Assembly: GCA_029851415.1 (NCBI GenBank)
Contig: CM056743.1
Coordinates: forward strand, 123,906,305-123,970,304
Direction of reading: 5' to 3'
DNA from: Eretmocerus hayati
Taxonomy: Eukaryota > Arthropoda > Insecta > Hymenoptera > Aphelinidae
DNA: 64,000 nt
Shown here in pieces: positions 48,805-60,600 of the stretch. Each line of letters opens with the position of its first letter. Positions within the stretch are counted from its first letter, which is position 1. A program made the translations under genes and the position numbers. Under the pieces are notes generated by a model that saw nothing but the letters and a program-made list of their open reading frames with translations, did no database searches and was not told the DNA's origin.

Positions 48805-48900
48805 GGTGTAGCGTAGATCAAGGTACAGTGATCCGGGGGTCCTGGGTTCGTGACCCACTGGTATACAATTCATTTTGTCCGAATGTTTTGCTGATCCTTT
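48805..48900 (+). repeat. tRNA-like segment, possible SINE head
   Basis: GGTGTAGCGTAGATCAAGG at about 48810 resembles a polymerase III A box. GGGTTCGTGACCC at about 48845 is a good B box that folds as a TpsiC arm with a 4-base stem and 7-base loop. No complete cloverleaf or anticodon arm is visible, so it is not a functional tRNA gene. A tRNA-derived SINE fragment is the best reading. Confidence 0.4.
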
Positions 48901-49275
48901 GTACTCTTTGAAAATATTTTTTCATTTTGAAAAACTTCTGGGGGTATGCATTTTTGTGAGAAAAAATTAACAAAATGCTCCCCGAGCTCTAAAAGTACCG
49001 ATCGAGTCACGCTTATGAGGCGCCTACGGATACAGTACACATTCAGTTGGGACTCACTCAGAGCTCCTTCAGAGTTCCACTAGAACTGTTGAGAACTTCT
49101 CGTCCGGAATTCCTGAAGTATTGTTTTGAAAGCTCCAATGGATGTCTTATTTTGCTATTCCGACAGGGCTTCGAAAAATTTCCGTTTCCATTTTTCGTAA
49201 GCCCAGAGGGCTTCTAATGAACTTCTTCCAGAATTGTGTCGTTGTCTGGGATACTCGTGACTTCTTTCCATAGGA

Positions 49276-50028
49276 ATGGGACCTGATCAACAAAAAGTTG
49301 GTTAGAGAAATGTTTGATATATTTCTTGGGCCATTCGTGTACTGAACTTCACACGTTTCATTAGAAAAAAATTTATTCTGAATCACATGCAGTCTATCTC
49401 ACACTCATTGGTGTATATCAAAAGACAGTGTACCAGATCATTACGGAAGGTAGTTAATGGACTGTACCAACTGAGGGCTGCATAGTTTCCAGTGAATTAC
49501 GTGCATCCAAACACAACTGGGCTTACGATCCTTCTTGGCTCGGACTCTGAAATATGCTTCACGTCGAACAATTTGTTCATGATCCTCCAATCCATACATC
49601 AAATTATAACACTCGTATCGCGATAGCAAGTATGGAATCTTCATTCTCACCTTTTACAAAATTTTATATTACAAGTACGTGGCTACTTTGTACATGGATT
49701 CATTCATAATCATCAAATACGGCACATACACGCGTAAGTGCAGGGCATGGGAATAACCTGCAATTCTTGTCCAAAATATCTTGGTCACATGGTATACATT
49801 CAACAACATACGCAACGATGGAAAATTTATAAAACTATAATAACTTAACTACATTTCGTTCAAATCCAGAGACGGCATGTACAAACAACAACAGGTCAAC
49901 ATCGAAACATGAAAAAATTTAACATTATAAGCATGAATGGATCACTCCATGACGTCTTAACCTATATTGGTTTAGGGAATGTCCAACTGATATAAATTGA
50001 GATTGGAGCCGAATATCATATCCATTTT
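49276..50028. other. Region beyond the SLC17 stop codon
   Basis: Probably the 3' UTR and downstream flank of the minus-strand transporter. An AATAAA on the minus strand lies at about 49371. No other feature was seen. Confidence 0.35.
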
Positions 50029-53000
50029 TTATGGTAAAATATTCTTTCTTCTCTCCAATGATTCTGTGTACGAGTTTTGTCGCACATTCTCTTTGATGAA
50101 TGTCTTTGGTTCTTCAAGGGTAGGCTTCGATTGGTAGTTGGGGTCATTCCAAGGTTGAACTTCGGCTTGTCCAAAAATCAGGAAGATTAAGTTTGTTACG
50201 AAGTACACTGCCGCGGTAACGTAGAAAACGATGTGCCATTGGTCCACGTTGTGCTGTTGAGTAAATAAAAAACCTTGTAGATCGATTTTTTCACTAAATC
50301 GAAGCAAGGGCGAGTTTTAACAGGATCAAAATTTATTCCAGGACGACTAAATATTTCCAGAAATCTTTGAAGCAAATTTTCATTCCATCACTTTCTACCT
50401 GACAATTTTTGAATCCAGTCAGTTTTATTCCATTCTCATGAAAAAATATTTTGTGGTGCAAGGCGATTTGGACCATACCTCTTCTGTAACTATGATCCCG
50501 CAGATATAGGGTGCGAGAATTCCGATCACATTGTGAATGGTACTGGCGATTGGGGCTACTGTACTGGTAAAATTAGGGCTGAGATCGATGTGATTGATTT
50601 GAGTACTGCACGAGACTCCGCTGTTGAATCCTACTGCTACGACGAGGATAGCAATTGGAACGACTTTATCAGTCGTTGGGACCAGGCAGAATACGACTAG
50701 AGCAACAGCTGGAATCCAGAGACCGATTGTACTGCATACTTTTCGAACACAGGCGCACGAAACACCTTTAGCCAAGGCGTAGTCCGCAAGATAACTGATT
50801 GGGAAACCCATCAACCACATGGCTAAATATGGCAACGCTGATATTCCTCCATTCTGTAAATATTATTTTTGATTTTCTTACATTGTGTACCTTTGCAAGA
50901 TGGTGATCATTCTCTCAATCTTTTGATATTAGAAAAATTGTTTTGTTTGAGAATTCTAGTAATGTGAAACATTTGATCCAGGGGATTCTTCGAGCCTTAC
51001 GAGCCAATGGCTAAAATTATATTTTTTTCTGACTCCCTAATCTAAGTCTTGAATCATCTTTTTCTTGGCATGGAAATAGACCAAGTCTCTTTGTACTCAC
51101 CTGTGATATGTCAAAGTTCAGTACGTATTTCATATAAGTTGGTAATTGAGTTAGCAGAGTATAGAACCCGTAGATATTGCCGGAGTTACTTATGATGTTT
51201 GCCCATAATGGCAAAGACGTCAGGATTGCTTTCCAAGGTATCTTTGGTTTCTGTAATTGAAACATTAATTTGATCATGCTCTCCCGATCGTAATAAGTAT
51301 GACGCAACCAAGACTGTCATGGAATCATGAAACATCTTTGCTCTAGGGACACCTGTGAAGTTTACTTGGATATTATTGATCTTTGTATAATCTTTGGGCA
51401 TGTCATTCTCACTCGGAATTTCACGAGTAATTTAGATTTCTAGGCTATTACTATAGAGAGTTGACTAAGAATCTCATGTGACAGAGAGACGTATTTATAA
51501 ATCAAGTCCAAAAATGAGAAAGGTTTAACTTGCATCAATATGAGCCACCAGACTTACTTCTGCGTCGGCAATTTTATCAAGACTGCCAAGACTAGTATTA
51601 ATATATTCAGCTTCCTCGTGGGAGATGGACGGATGCTCCGACGGGTAGTCCGCGCCAGCGTAAAGGAATAATATGCTCCACAGTATTCCTGATGTTCCAA
51701 CGGCATAGAAAATACTCGGCCATCCAAAGCGTGAGGCGGCTAGTACACCAGATATTGCTAACGTTATGAGGGTTCCAAACTGGGTTGCATTCGATACCAG
51801 GGACCCTGAAAATGATCAACTCATTTGGTTCCAGGTTTGGATACATGATTGTTGTTTTGCATGCAGCGATCGAAGATATCTTTCACTCAGTGAAAGATCT
51901 CAGAGCTCATTAGTTTTAACTGCTATTTTCAATAGTTAGCAGATTCATGAGTGAAAAACAGTCAAAAAACAAAATTTACCTCGCGATCCGCTTCGCCAAT
52001 GATGTAAGGTAAGTGTACCCAACTTGCGTTTATACCCAACTTGCCTTCATATGCCGATCTCAAAAATGGACACTCCTTGGCGTTCCAGCATACTTTTTTC
52101 TACGTTTGTTATTTTAAAATATGAGAAAATGAGTAGTTTGCATCGACTGCGATTCATTTTTGCGTTTTCCAGAGGATTTGAAGTGATTCTTTCATTTTTC
52201 GTAATTGCACAGCTAAAAAATTCCCAAGGAAATTGCGTTCGGTATAAGCCGGTGCCAAACTCCGTTAGTCCAACCAATCTCAACGAAATTTAACGCATTC
52301 AATTTCTTGTCTCAAGGCTTTCGAATCACATTCTTTATAATTTCGCAAAACTCGGATGTAGAGCTGTTTCATGTGCAAAATACGGAGATGATTTGTGAAA
52401 CAAGAAGGCCAACATTGGAGTGTACATGTCCCTATATTTTATCTCAGAAGGGCTTGCAGTACGAATTTTTTACCATTCAGAACGTGTTTGTCATACTAGA
52501 ATGGGTCAGAAATAGTGTCTGGGACATGCAAAAAGCTCCAAATGTGCTTGCACGGCGATGAAAACACTTCATCGCCGATTTACGTCACTTTTTTGGGGGC
52601 AATGAAGACAGTTTGGCTCCAATGCATCGAAATTATATAATTTCAAAGGTTTTAAAACAAGCTTCAAATGTTGGAAAATGTTGAGGTAGACCAGAGTTGC
52701 TGAGGAATTTGCTTAATGGGGTCAAATTGGGAACACCCATTTGTAAATTCTAAGAAATCCTTTTTTAGGAAAATGAAGACAGCACAGCTATTGAGTGGGT
52801 TTGATACAAGGTAAGTGTAACCAACACGCCCTCGATCTCCCGATGAGCCGTTTTGTCAATACTTTTGGCCCATTCTAATATTTCAAAATGTATTCTGACT
52901 CGTTCTGAAGCTCGTTTGAAGGCCTTCAAAATGAGCTGAGGTGAAATCTATTTTGACCAACCAGATCCAAGCTATCTCAATTTCCCCAAAAAGTTATTTT

Positions 53001-56000
53001 TCGAGAGTTCGCAGAAGGTTGTTGTACCCTTTCATCCTTTCAAACAATGTAAATCAGCAATGAAGTGCATGAAATCGTTTTTCAAGGCATGCAACCTTAT
53101 GTAGAGTTTTTCAGTGGTTCGAGAGACTATTCTTGACCTATTTTTGACATGATGAACACATTTTGGAGAAGGAAAAAGGGCATACTGCACCCCCTTGGAG
53201 ATAACCCCACGGGGACATATTGGGTACACTCCCAAGTTGTCCTTCGTGCTTGACGAAGGATCTCCGTATTTTGCACATAAGATAGCTTCAGATCGGGCTT
53301 TTGCAACTGTCAAAAACTGATCTTCCAGGTCATGAGACTAGGGACCGAACGCGCTGAGGTACATTAAATTGGTCAAATCAAAAATGTTTGGCTCCGGCTT
53401 TACTGATCGCGACTTCCTCGGCGTCAGGATCGAAAAATGCAAAGATAACTCAAGGTTTTCTTGGATACGCAGAAATCATCCAAGGATGGTCCAAATCACC
53501 TATTTTTTCTTCATTCCAACATAACAAAGGTAAACGAAATTTCGGCGAGATCAACGAGTGCCCATCCCTGAGATCAACGTATCAGGGTGAGGGCATGTTG
53601 GGCGCAGGGGCCAGGTTGGGTACACTTGCCATTGGAGACAGATCCCACCAGGAGAGTGTTTCAGATTCGGATCATGGATTCGGCTATAACTCTGGGGATA
53701 GTCTTCTTTTAGTGCTAAAAGAGGGAACCCAAAATCATAGAGCCTAACGCTCAAGCGTTTCCGAGCTACAGCCAACAACATTAGCATTGCCCATATAGGC
53801 CGCGTGTTGAAAATTATACATATAACGACACTTGCAATGCCAGTGTCCAGTCTCAGCTGTAGCTCGGAAACTTTTGAGCGTCGGGGTCCATAATTTTGGA
53901 TCGCGTCTTTTGGTGCTGAAAGGAGATTGTCTCCTTTCATCCAAATCCGTGATCAGGATCTAAAATACTATCATGGTCCAGTAAAACTCAACATGGAGGG
54001 ATTGTGATTCCGTGAAAGTGGAATATCAAAACTTCAGCTACCCATCTGAACGTACCTAATCTTGCTCTTTCCGTGGGAGGCACCCAACGTGACATCAACG
54101 TGTGCACGCAGGGTATCAGACATCCTTGGCTCAGTCCCATAGCCACTCTGGAGATGATAACCGGTACGTGTCCATATTCAGATACGAATGGCGTTATCAC
54201 ATTGAAGGCTGAACATGTGAATATGCCGAATCCAAGAAGCTTCTTAGCACTCCACGTCCTCGCCAAGTAGCCGCTTGGAAATTGCGTGAATACATAGCCC
54301 CAGTAGAACGAACTCAGGATTAGACTACTAGTTTGTTGATCCCAGTCATATTCCTGTAGAATAAAGTCAATAATAATCATCCTTTACTCCTTTGTACTCT
54401 TTACACGAAACGCTTCATACCCTAATTTTACATCAGGTTGAGTCAAAAATTTTGTTAGAAAAAATATCATATTTTTTCATATTTTTGATTCTCATATCCC
54501 GCATGCTATCATCACGTGATGGTTCGTATTCGACTTATTTCATCGAAAATTATCAAATTGTTTTTGTTTTCAATTAAGATTGTGCCTGTAGGTGGAACAG
54601 CTGGAAACAACTGAGTGAGACGAGGTTTGTTCGGCTTTAAAGTAGAGTTGCTTAAATGTAAGCATCAGGTTCTCGGTGGAAACGTCCAAATTCCCGTAAT
54701 CATTCATTCAAAGATCATGCCATGTTTAATCAATGCCATTGCGTTCTTCAATTGCTTCGAGATTCCATGATCGTCGATTTCCGCTAGATCGATTTCCACA
54801 AATGAGAAGCACTTAACAGAGTGATATAGGTAGGCAGTCTTAGGCTGAATCCGGATTTATCCAGTTTCTGAACTCTCGACTTTGGACAAGGCATCTTTAT
54901 CATGCAGGTCTAATGTCTGTTGCATAAAATCGAGCGTAAAATTGATTGCGTACCCTTGATTAGGAATCAACAAGTCATCTGTACGCGACAGATTTGTTTT
55001 GGATTCTTCTAATTCTGTGTATCACATGATAAGACTATGATGGAAATGTGATTGGGCTGGCTGGCGCAAACTTCTAACTTTACGCAGATACATTGATTAA
55101 GACCGGCATTGTAAGCGGAAAACATCGTTTCGCATGGGATTGCTCTCATTGTCATAGCACTATTGAAGTTTTATTGACTGAAATCTACCATCAAAGATAT
55201 CAAATTTAGAAATCTATAACACGGCGTAGTAGTTTTCCATCTGTTCGTGTATGCTTAATTACGAGCCCATTCATTATCAAGTTCGTCTGGTTTTGAGTAC
55301 ATTTATACGAGATTCAAGGCTTGGCGTTGCATTATCTGATGCATATCTCTCACGTTAATGAATCAAAAGATGATTGGTTAGAAGACGAAAGTATTAACCC
55401 ATGCGCACAAGAAGTATTGATTCAAGAAATTTATGCACTCTTAGAATCTTGTGGATTTCTTTCACGATGAGCTACGGACTTACAAAATATATGTGATAAT
55501 TGATCAATAACTGCTCAATTCTGAAGAAATTTTTGGAATTTTCATTAAATTTAACTTTTAGTAGGTTAGTAGGACAATTATCACTCACTAAAGTTAATAA
55601 CACATCCTAAACTGTGTCCAAAGTTTGAGATAAAAGTCAACAATTGATTCCAAATTGTCAGCTAAAACTCTATGATACCCAGGAAAAAGTTGGAAATGGA
55701 GGGGAAGAATGAATAATTTCATTTTCATTGCAGGAAAAGAAGAAAATTTCCAATCAAGAAATATTTTAAGACAAAATGTATGATACTCATCACTCGAAAG
55801 AATTTCCCTCATTTTCTCACTTCTGAAAGAATATTGCCATCTAGCAGAGTAGCAAGTTCAATCTTGCTTCCGAACGACAAAAATATATTCCCCCATTGTG
55901 GTACTTTGAAACGTTCGTGTGATCCATTTCTTTACATCACGAAGATCTTACTTCCATCAAGGATTTGATGTTGATGAAATCGAAGAAAAGCACTCACTTT

Positions 56001-57171
56001 TTTGAAATTTTCGAAATGTATACGGATGCTCTTGAGCGCAGGTTCTACTGATGATTTCACAACTCTTAGAGCTGAGTTGAACTGAACCACAACTTAAATC
56101 GAGAATGACTTCTCAACATGGAGTATTGAGAGGAGAAATCACTATGGATTTTTTTGGTAACTTTTCGTCACTCATCAGTTTGGGGATTTCGTTGAGCTAG
56201 ACCTTAGCATTCGCAAAGCCTACAATTAAAAAAATGAGGGTCCTTTCCGGAAACCTTTGAGAGTAAATCAACAGGTCAAATTTGTAATCACTAATGAATA
56301 CTTCCTATCAAACACTTTCCAGTTAATCCTGAGAGAAATTTATACAATTTAAGACTATCAACCAACGCCTATCGCATTTTTCACAACACTATGAGTTACG
56401 CCTTGAGCATTCTCGGGATATCTTGGAAAGAGTGAAGATTAGAGCGCAAGAATAATTATATGACAAGTAGTATGCTCAAAACTTGTCATCCCCTGGCAAT
56501 AATCGTCAGATGTGTGCTTTGCTAACCAACCCTTCGGATTCTCAAGAAAAGTTGCAAACCACGAGGACGTAATGAGGTAATTTTTACTAGAATGGTATCA
56601 ACACGATCCTCTAAAGATTCTTAAATCCAATTGTTATTAAGCCTATTGGGGTGAATTTTGTCATCACAAAGATTTCGTTTGTCACCGTAAAGGCGAAAAA
56701 TTGTATCAGCTAGATTCAACCACGAAACTAATCGTTGGATATAAGACTGCGCGAATCCTTGGATATATCAAAATGAGCTCATTGGCTCATACAAATGTAG
56801 TTTGCATCAGACTATTTGTTTCAATAAACCATGTATCTGGGAATTTTCCCCAATTTCCGTAGAAATCTTTCAAGAAATTGAGACTATCTTAGGTCTTGGA
56901 AAAACCAAGGAATGAAATCACCCGGCCTCACCTTACAAAATTTGCACGAAATTTTCAACAATTATTCAAGATCAACCGGTAAGGCACTCACCGGAAAGTC
57001 TGGATTAGCTGACTCCTTACTCCTCATAGCAACGATGGCAACGGACATGCACACTCTGAGGGCGTAAGCAGTGGCCATCCCCGAGAACAGCAAAAGAGCT
57101 TGCACGTGCCTCCACCCCATCTGCTTGGACACGTCGGCGTCAGAGTCCAAATTTTTCGTCGCCGACTCCAT
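50029..57171 (-). CDS. SLC17-type MFS anion/phosphate transporter, 6 exons, 491 aa
   Basis: Membrane carrier of the major facilitator superfamily, SLC17 branch (insect 'putative inorganic phosphate cotransporters', sialin and vesicular glutamate carriers). Exons on the minus strand: 57171-56992, 54353-54056, 51805-51558, 51250-51101, 50853-50479, 50253-50029. All are GT-AG and in frame (phases 0,1,0,0,0), giving 491 codons, normal for the family. TM1 has the conserved ALRVCMSVAIVAM with Arg39. The TM2-3 loop is GYLARTWSAKKLLG (88-101). TM4 reads SRVAMGLSQG and is followed by SRWVPPTERARL (148-159). Later helices hold GFYTLLTQLPTYMKYVL and SALPYLAMWL. The luminal loop after TM1 is short (about 15 residues against a usual 30-40). 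The substrate cannot be read from the sequence. Intron 2 (51806-54055) holds two family G units and a MITE. Confidence 0.94.
52005..52795 (-). mobile_element. Element family G, unit 3 (SLC17 intron 2)
   Basis: Begins TAAGGTAAGTGTACCCAACT, then GCCGATCTCAAAAATGGACA as in unit 2, with the same block order and orientation as unit 2. The outer part (after about 52740) is worn, and the end is approximate. Confidence 0.78.
52807..53632 (+). mobile_element. Element family G, unit 4 (SLC17 intron 2)
   Basis: Begins AAGGTAAGTGTAACCAACAC and ends GCCAGGTTGGGTACACTTGC, oriented like unit 1. It lies back to back with unit 3 at their outer ends, so units 3 and 4 form a second inverted pair, with the reverse arrangement of units 1 and 2. 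Confidence 0.78.
53640..53965. mobile_element. Foldback MITE, diverged relative of family A
   Basis: About 325 bp. The arms pair through ACGCTCAAGCGTTTCCGAGC against GCTCGGAAACTTTTGAGCGT and through GGATCATGGATTCGG / CCAAATCCGTGATC. The centre reads CATTGCCCATATAGGCCGCG then GTTGAAAATTATACATATA, the same layout as family A's centre. It directly abuts family G unit 4. Confidence 0.75.
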
Positions 57172-57780
57172 AACTCCAATCGTATACTCGAATAAAATTC
57201 GTTAATATCCAACAACCAACGATAAAGTTCAACGTGCGAGTGCCTGTATCACTAAAAAACTATATGAACGCGATACGAGTTCTTTTGTATATCGAAGGCA
57301 AATATTGTCCGAGCGCGTCGCGTGGCACCTTGAATTTTAGAACCGAAAAAAATAACAATTCAAACGATCAGACAGTGGAGGCAGCCGAGAGCGCGAGCGA
57401 GGTAAAAGCCCGCCTCGATCGGCTTAGCCAATTTTCTCACTTCGACTGCGACGACTCGGTTATAGTGTGATGTGAAGTGTCGAGAGTTTTGATTGAACAA
57501 TTTTTCGAACGCTCGAGGTTGAGATTCCCCCGTTTTCCGTGTCCTGTTCCGTACATACGGATTTGCGGATTATCGGTAATGAGCTAAGCCACTTGTTAAT
57601 GTTGGTATATACTTATGTACGAGTCGCATCGCTCTTTTACGTAATTACGGCGTGTGCAAAGTATCGATTGCGAAAACGCGCGCGTTCAAAAAAAAGCCGC
57701 GGATCGACTTGCGCTTTTGCTGCGGATACGGCACGCGCCCGGACGACGAACGCGGCACTCTGACGTATAACTACCCTAAT
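57172..57780 (-). promoter_or_regulatory. SLC17 5' flank, CpG-richer, promoter not pinned
   Basis: The sequence upstream of the SLC17 start is richer in CpG (notably 57290-57480 and 57660-57760) than nearby intergenic DNA, as expected of a promoter-proximal region. I found no convincing TATA box or initiator on the minus strand. Confidence 0.35.
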
Positions 57781-58530
57781 CTCTTAACTGAGACGTTGTC
57801 TTGCATTCTCTCAGCTCTCTGATGGGATTTCATTTAGAATGCGGAAATAATTGTTGAAATTTCGGCTCCCTTGAATGACTGCGCCTCATTTTTGTCTTTC
57901 GTTTGTAATATTCCTGCGTAAGCAAACGGGGATGGGTTAATTTATTGAATCTGCGTGCTCCAAGAAATTTCTCATGCGCATTGTTTGTAGGAGCTCTCTC
58001 GGTCTAGTTGAGGATCTTTTGGATCAAACTCCATACTGATAGATTGGAATGTGAGGGAAGTTAGTTCGAATTCGAATAAGTCGAGAAATATTGAAAATTG
58101 AGTTGGACTCACTGCAATTTCTCATGGTGAACCAATTAATCCTGAAAATATTGGCGAAAGTGTTACGAATTGCAACAGAAAATATGAAACCAAATGATCA
58201 GAGACTGTATTGAATTTTATGATTTTCTTACGATTTCATTCTGAAATATCACACTGTACTACAACTTATGCCGTTCTCGTGTAGAAAAAATGTTAACGGA
58301 TTGAGAACACTTTGATGCGCCGTCCTCTACAAATTCTTATTGCGGAGAAGCAATATTTTTGGTCCGAAATCCCTTTTAATGTTGTTGATAAAAGATCAGC
58401 TAATCGCCCTAGCATCCCTCTCATAGCCTGTCTCTTAGCTCGAGCATGAAATGAAAGAGATAGTCTGTTACCGTGGTATCTTGTGAACTCAATTAGATAA
58501 CGATCCTGCATCAAAAAGTAGGAAACTACT
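57781..58530. other. Intergenic, nothing recognised
   Basis: Only short frames and no paired repeat. Confidence 0.4.
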
Positions 58531-59476
58531 CTACCGGTAAAAAGTCTCAATACACCCGGAAATTGAACTGATGATCGACAGAGCTGGATATCTCAGAACC
58601 TAGTGGTCGTAGAGAGGTCTACAAGATTGCATTTTGTAGCTCATATCAAGCACTTTCAAATCTATTCCCTGTATTTCCCGTCTCGCATATTATACTAGAA
58701 ACACACGAGTCAAAAAAATTACTTTTTTCGCAATCTTCCAGCCAAGGTACGAGTGCCTGCAACTTTGGAGAGATTGTTGGATTGCTATGAGACTAATGAC
58801 ATCCTCAAGCTCATGAAAAAACCTTCAAGATCCGTCTTCGAATGTCTCTCAAAGTGGTTCTAGTTTCGATATCCAAGTGATTTAGTGAGGGAATTTTTCT
58901 CTCAAAAAATCCCTCGATAATCCAAAAATGATGAGAAACAGCCCACTTTGGGGCATCTAACCCTCATTTCTGCAAGAGTTTGACTCAACATCGGAATAGC
59001 CATCAAAAATGAAGGCTACCGACCTTAGACTGAGCTGTTTATCATCATTTTGGATTATCGTGTGGTTTTTTTGAGAAGAAAACACCCTCACTGAATCAGT
59101 TAGATCTCAAAACCAGAACCACTTTGAGAGACTTTCAAAAACAGATCTTGAAGATCTTTTCATGAGCGTGAAGATGTCATTGGTTTCATAGCGATCCAAC
59201 AATCTCTCCATAATTTACAGGCACTCGTACCTTGGCTGGGGAATCGCGGAAATAGTAATTCCCTGATTTGTGTGTCTCTGGTATAATACGTGGTACGAAA
59301 AAGGCAGAAAATGGATTTGAAAATGCTCGATCTGAGCTACAAAATGCGACCACGCAGAGCTCTCTACGGCCAAAAGATTCTGAGATATCCAGCTCTGAAG
59401 ATCATCAGTGTATTAGATATATCATTAGTGTATTATTATCATCATTTCCAGGTGTATTGAGACTATTGACCGGTAG
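58531..59476. mobile_element. Foldback element (about 0.95 kb)
   Basis: The left end CTACCGGTAAAAAGTCTCAA and the right end (TTGAGACTATTGACCGGTAG) are reverse complements. The arms run about 430 bp and share CAGAGCTGGATATCTCAGAA, CCAAGGTACGAGTGCCTG and AACAATCTCTCC around a centre near 58950. About 35 extra bases (59410-59447, with repeated GTGTATTA) sit in the right arm only. No coding capacity. Confidence 0.85.
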
Positions 59477-60246
59477 TGTATTACCGTAATGATTTACTAC
59501 CTGGAACAGCTTGAATGGTTGGAGAATGTGAAGAGATGGCGATGATTTTCGTATTCCTGATTGAATGCTATCTGAGAGTATCATAACGAAACATACCTAG
59601 AAAGGGTAGATTATTGGAGATTATTAGTGGTAGATTATTAGTGGAGTGAAGGTGGATATTGGAGAAGTGAGAGACTGATTGCATGATAAAATTGCCATGA
59701 AATGCTGTTTGAAAAGAGTACAGTCATTTTAATTGGAAAACCAGAGATGGAAATCCTTCATCGATCTCCATTACGATGTTAAGTGCATTTGCATCCGTTA
59801 GACCGCGTAACCGGTCACTTTGGTGGCCTGACTCTGGAGTGTGACAGTCGTCCACTCCCAGTCAAACGCCATACAGCTCCATATGGTAATCGCGAAGACT
59901 GGAGGAGTTCTATCCGATTCTACTCTTTCAGCGAAAATCAGCTGAGGGAGCTGAAAATTGTCTCATGAGCGCTAATATTTCCAAAAAATATGGATGGATC
60001 TTCACTCATTTACCCTGGTGGTAGTGTTTTGGCACAAGTCCCATTCTATTAGCACGATGTGACGTGGTACGAGAGTAATTAAGGTTTCATCAGCTAAAAT
60101 TATGCCTATAACTACATCAATTACCTCACTTAAAAGGTGATACCTTAGATCCCCCGTCTGCTCTAGCAAACCTAACTTGCTTATAAAATTCATCTACTCT
60201 GTTATTAGGGGTATGGATACGAGACTCATATAGTGGATTCCGAGCG
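59477..60246. other. Intergenic, nothing recognised
   Basis: Contains small local duplications (for example GGAGATTATTAGTGGTAGAT, about 59609) but no gene or larger element. Confidence 0.4.
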
Positions 60247-60600
60247 ATATTACTGGGTCAAAAAATCGAGTTTCGTCAGTTTTTTGCAAACAAATAGAAA
60301 TAAATACCGGTGGCAGCGCTGAGAGTCTTTCGGAGAGTCTAACACTCAGGTTTCGACTGGGAAGTATCCGGATGAGTTACCACTTATCCGTGTTTGCTGG
60401 CCTACACAAGTAGGCCCATAACCTATACCCCCTTTGGCCAGACTCAGACGAGTGGTCACACATCCGGATACTTCCGTGACAAAACGTTGTTTAACCTAGA
60501 TTCTGGACCGAAAATGATGCGCTGCGCCACTGCCGATGTTTCTTTCTATTCATTCGCAAAACACTGAGATGAAATTTGTTTTTTTGACCCAATAATATGT
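60247..60600. mobile_element. MITE of 354 bp with TIR TACTGGGTCAAAAAA
   Basis: The left end ATATTACTGGGTCAAAAAA matches the reverse complement of the right end (TTTTTTTGACCCAATAATAT). Inner blocks GTCAGTTTTTTGCAAACAAA and GAAGTATCCGGATG are also mirrored. A possible ATAT target duplication is ambiguous because it is itself palindromic. Confidence 0.8.

Larger units (their letters stand above)
47923..49275. repeat. Diverged inverted repeat pair flanking 48-49 kb
   Basis: ATACCCAGACGACGACACAA at about 47975 (+) matches TATCCCAGACAACGACACAA on the minus strand at about 49245, with weaker likeness on either side (roughly 47930-48070 and 49150-49275). Between them lie a family A MITE and a tRNA-like segment. 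It may be the worn ends of one larger element. Confidence 0.4.
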
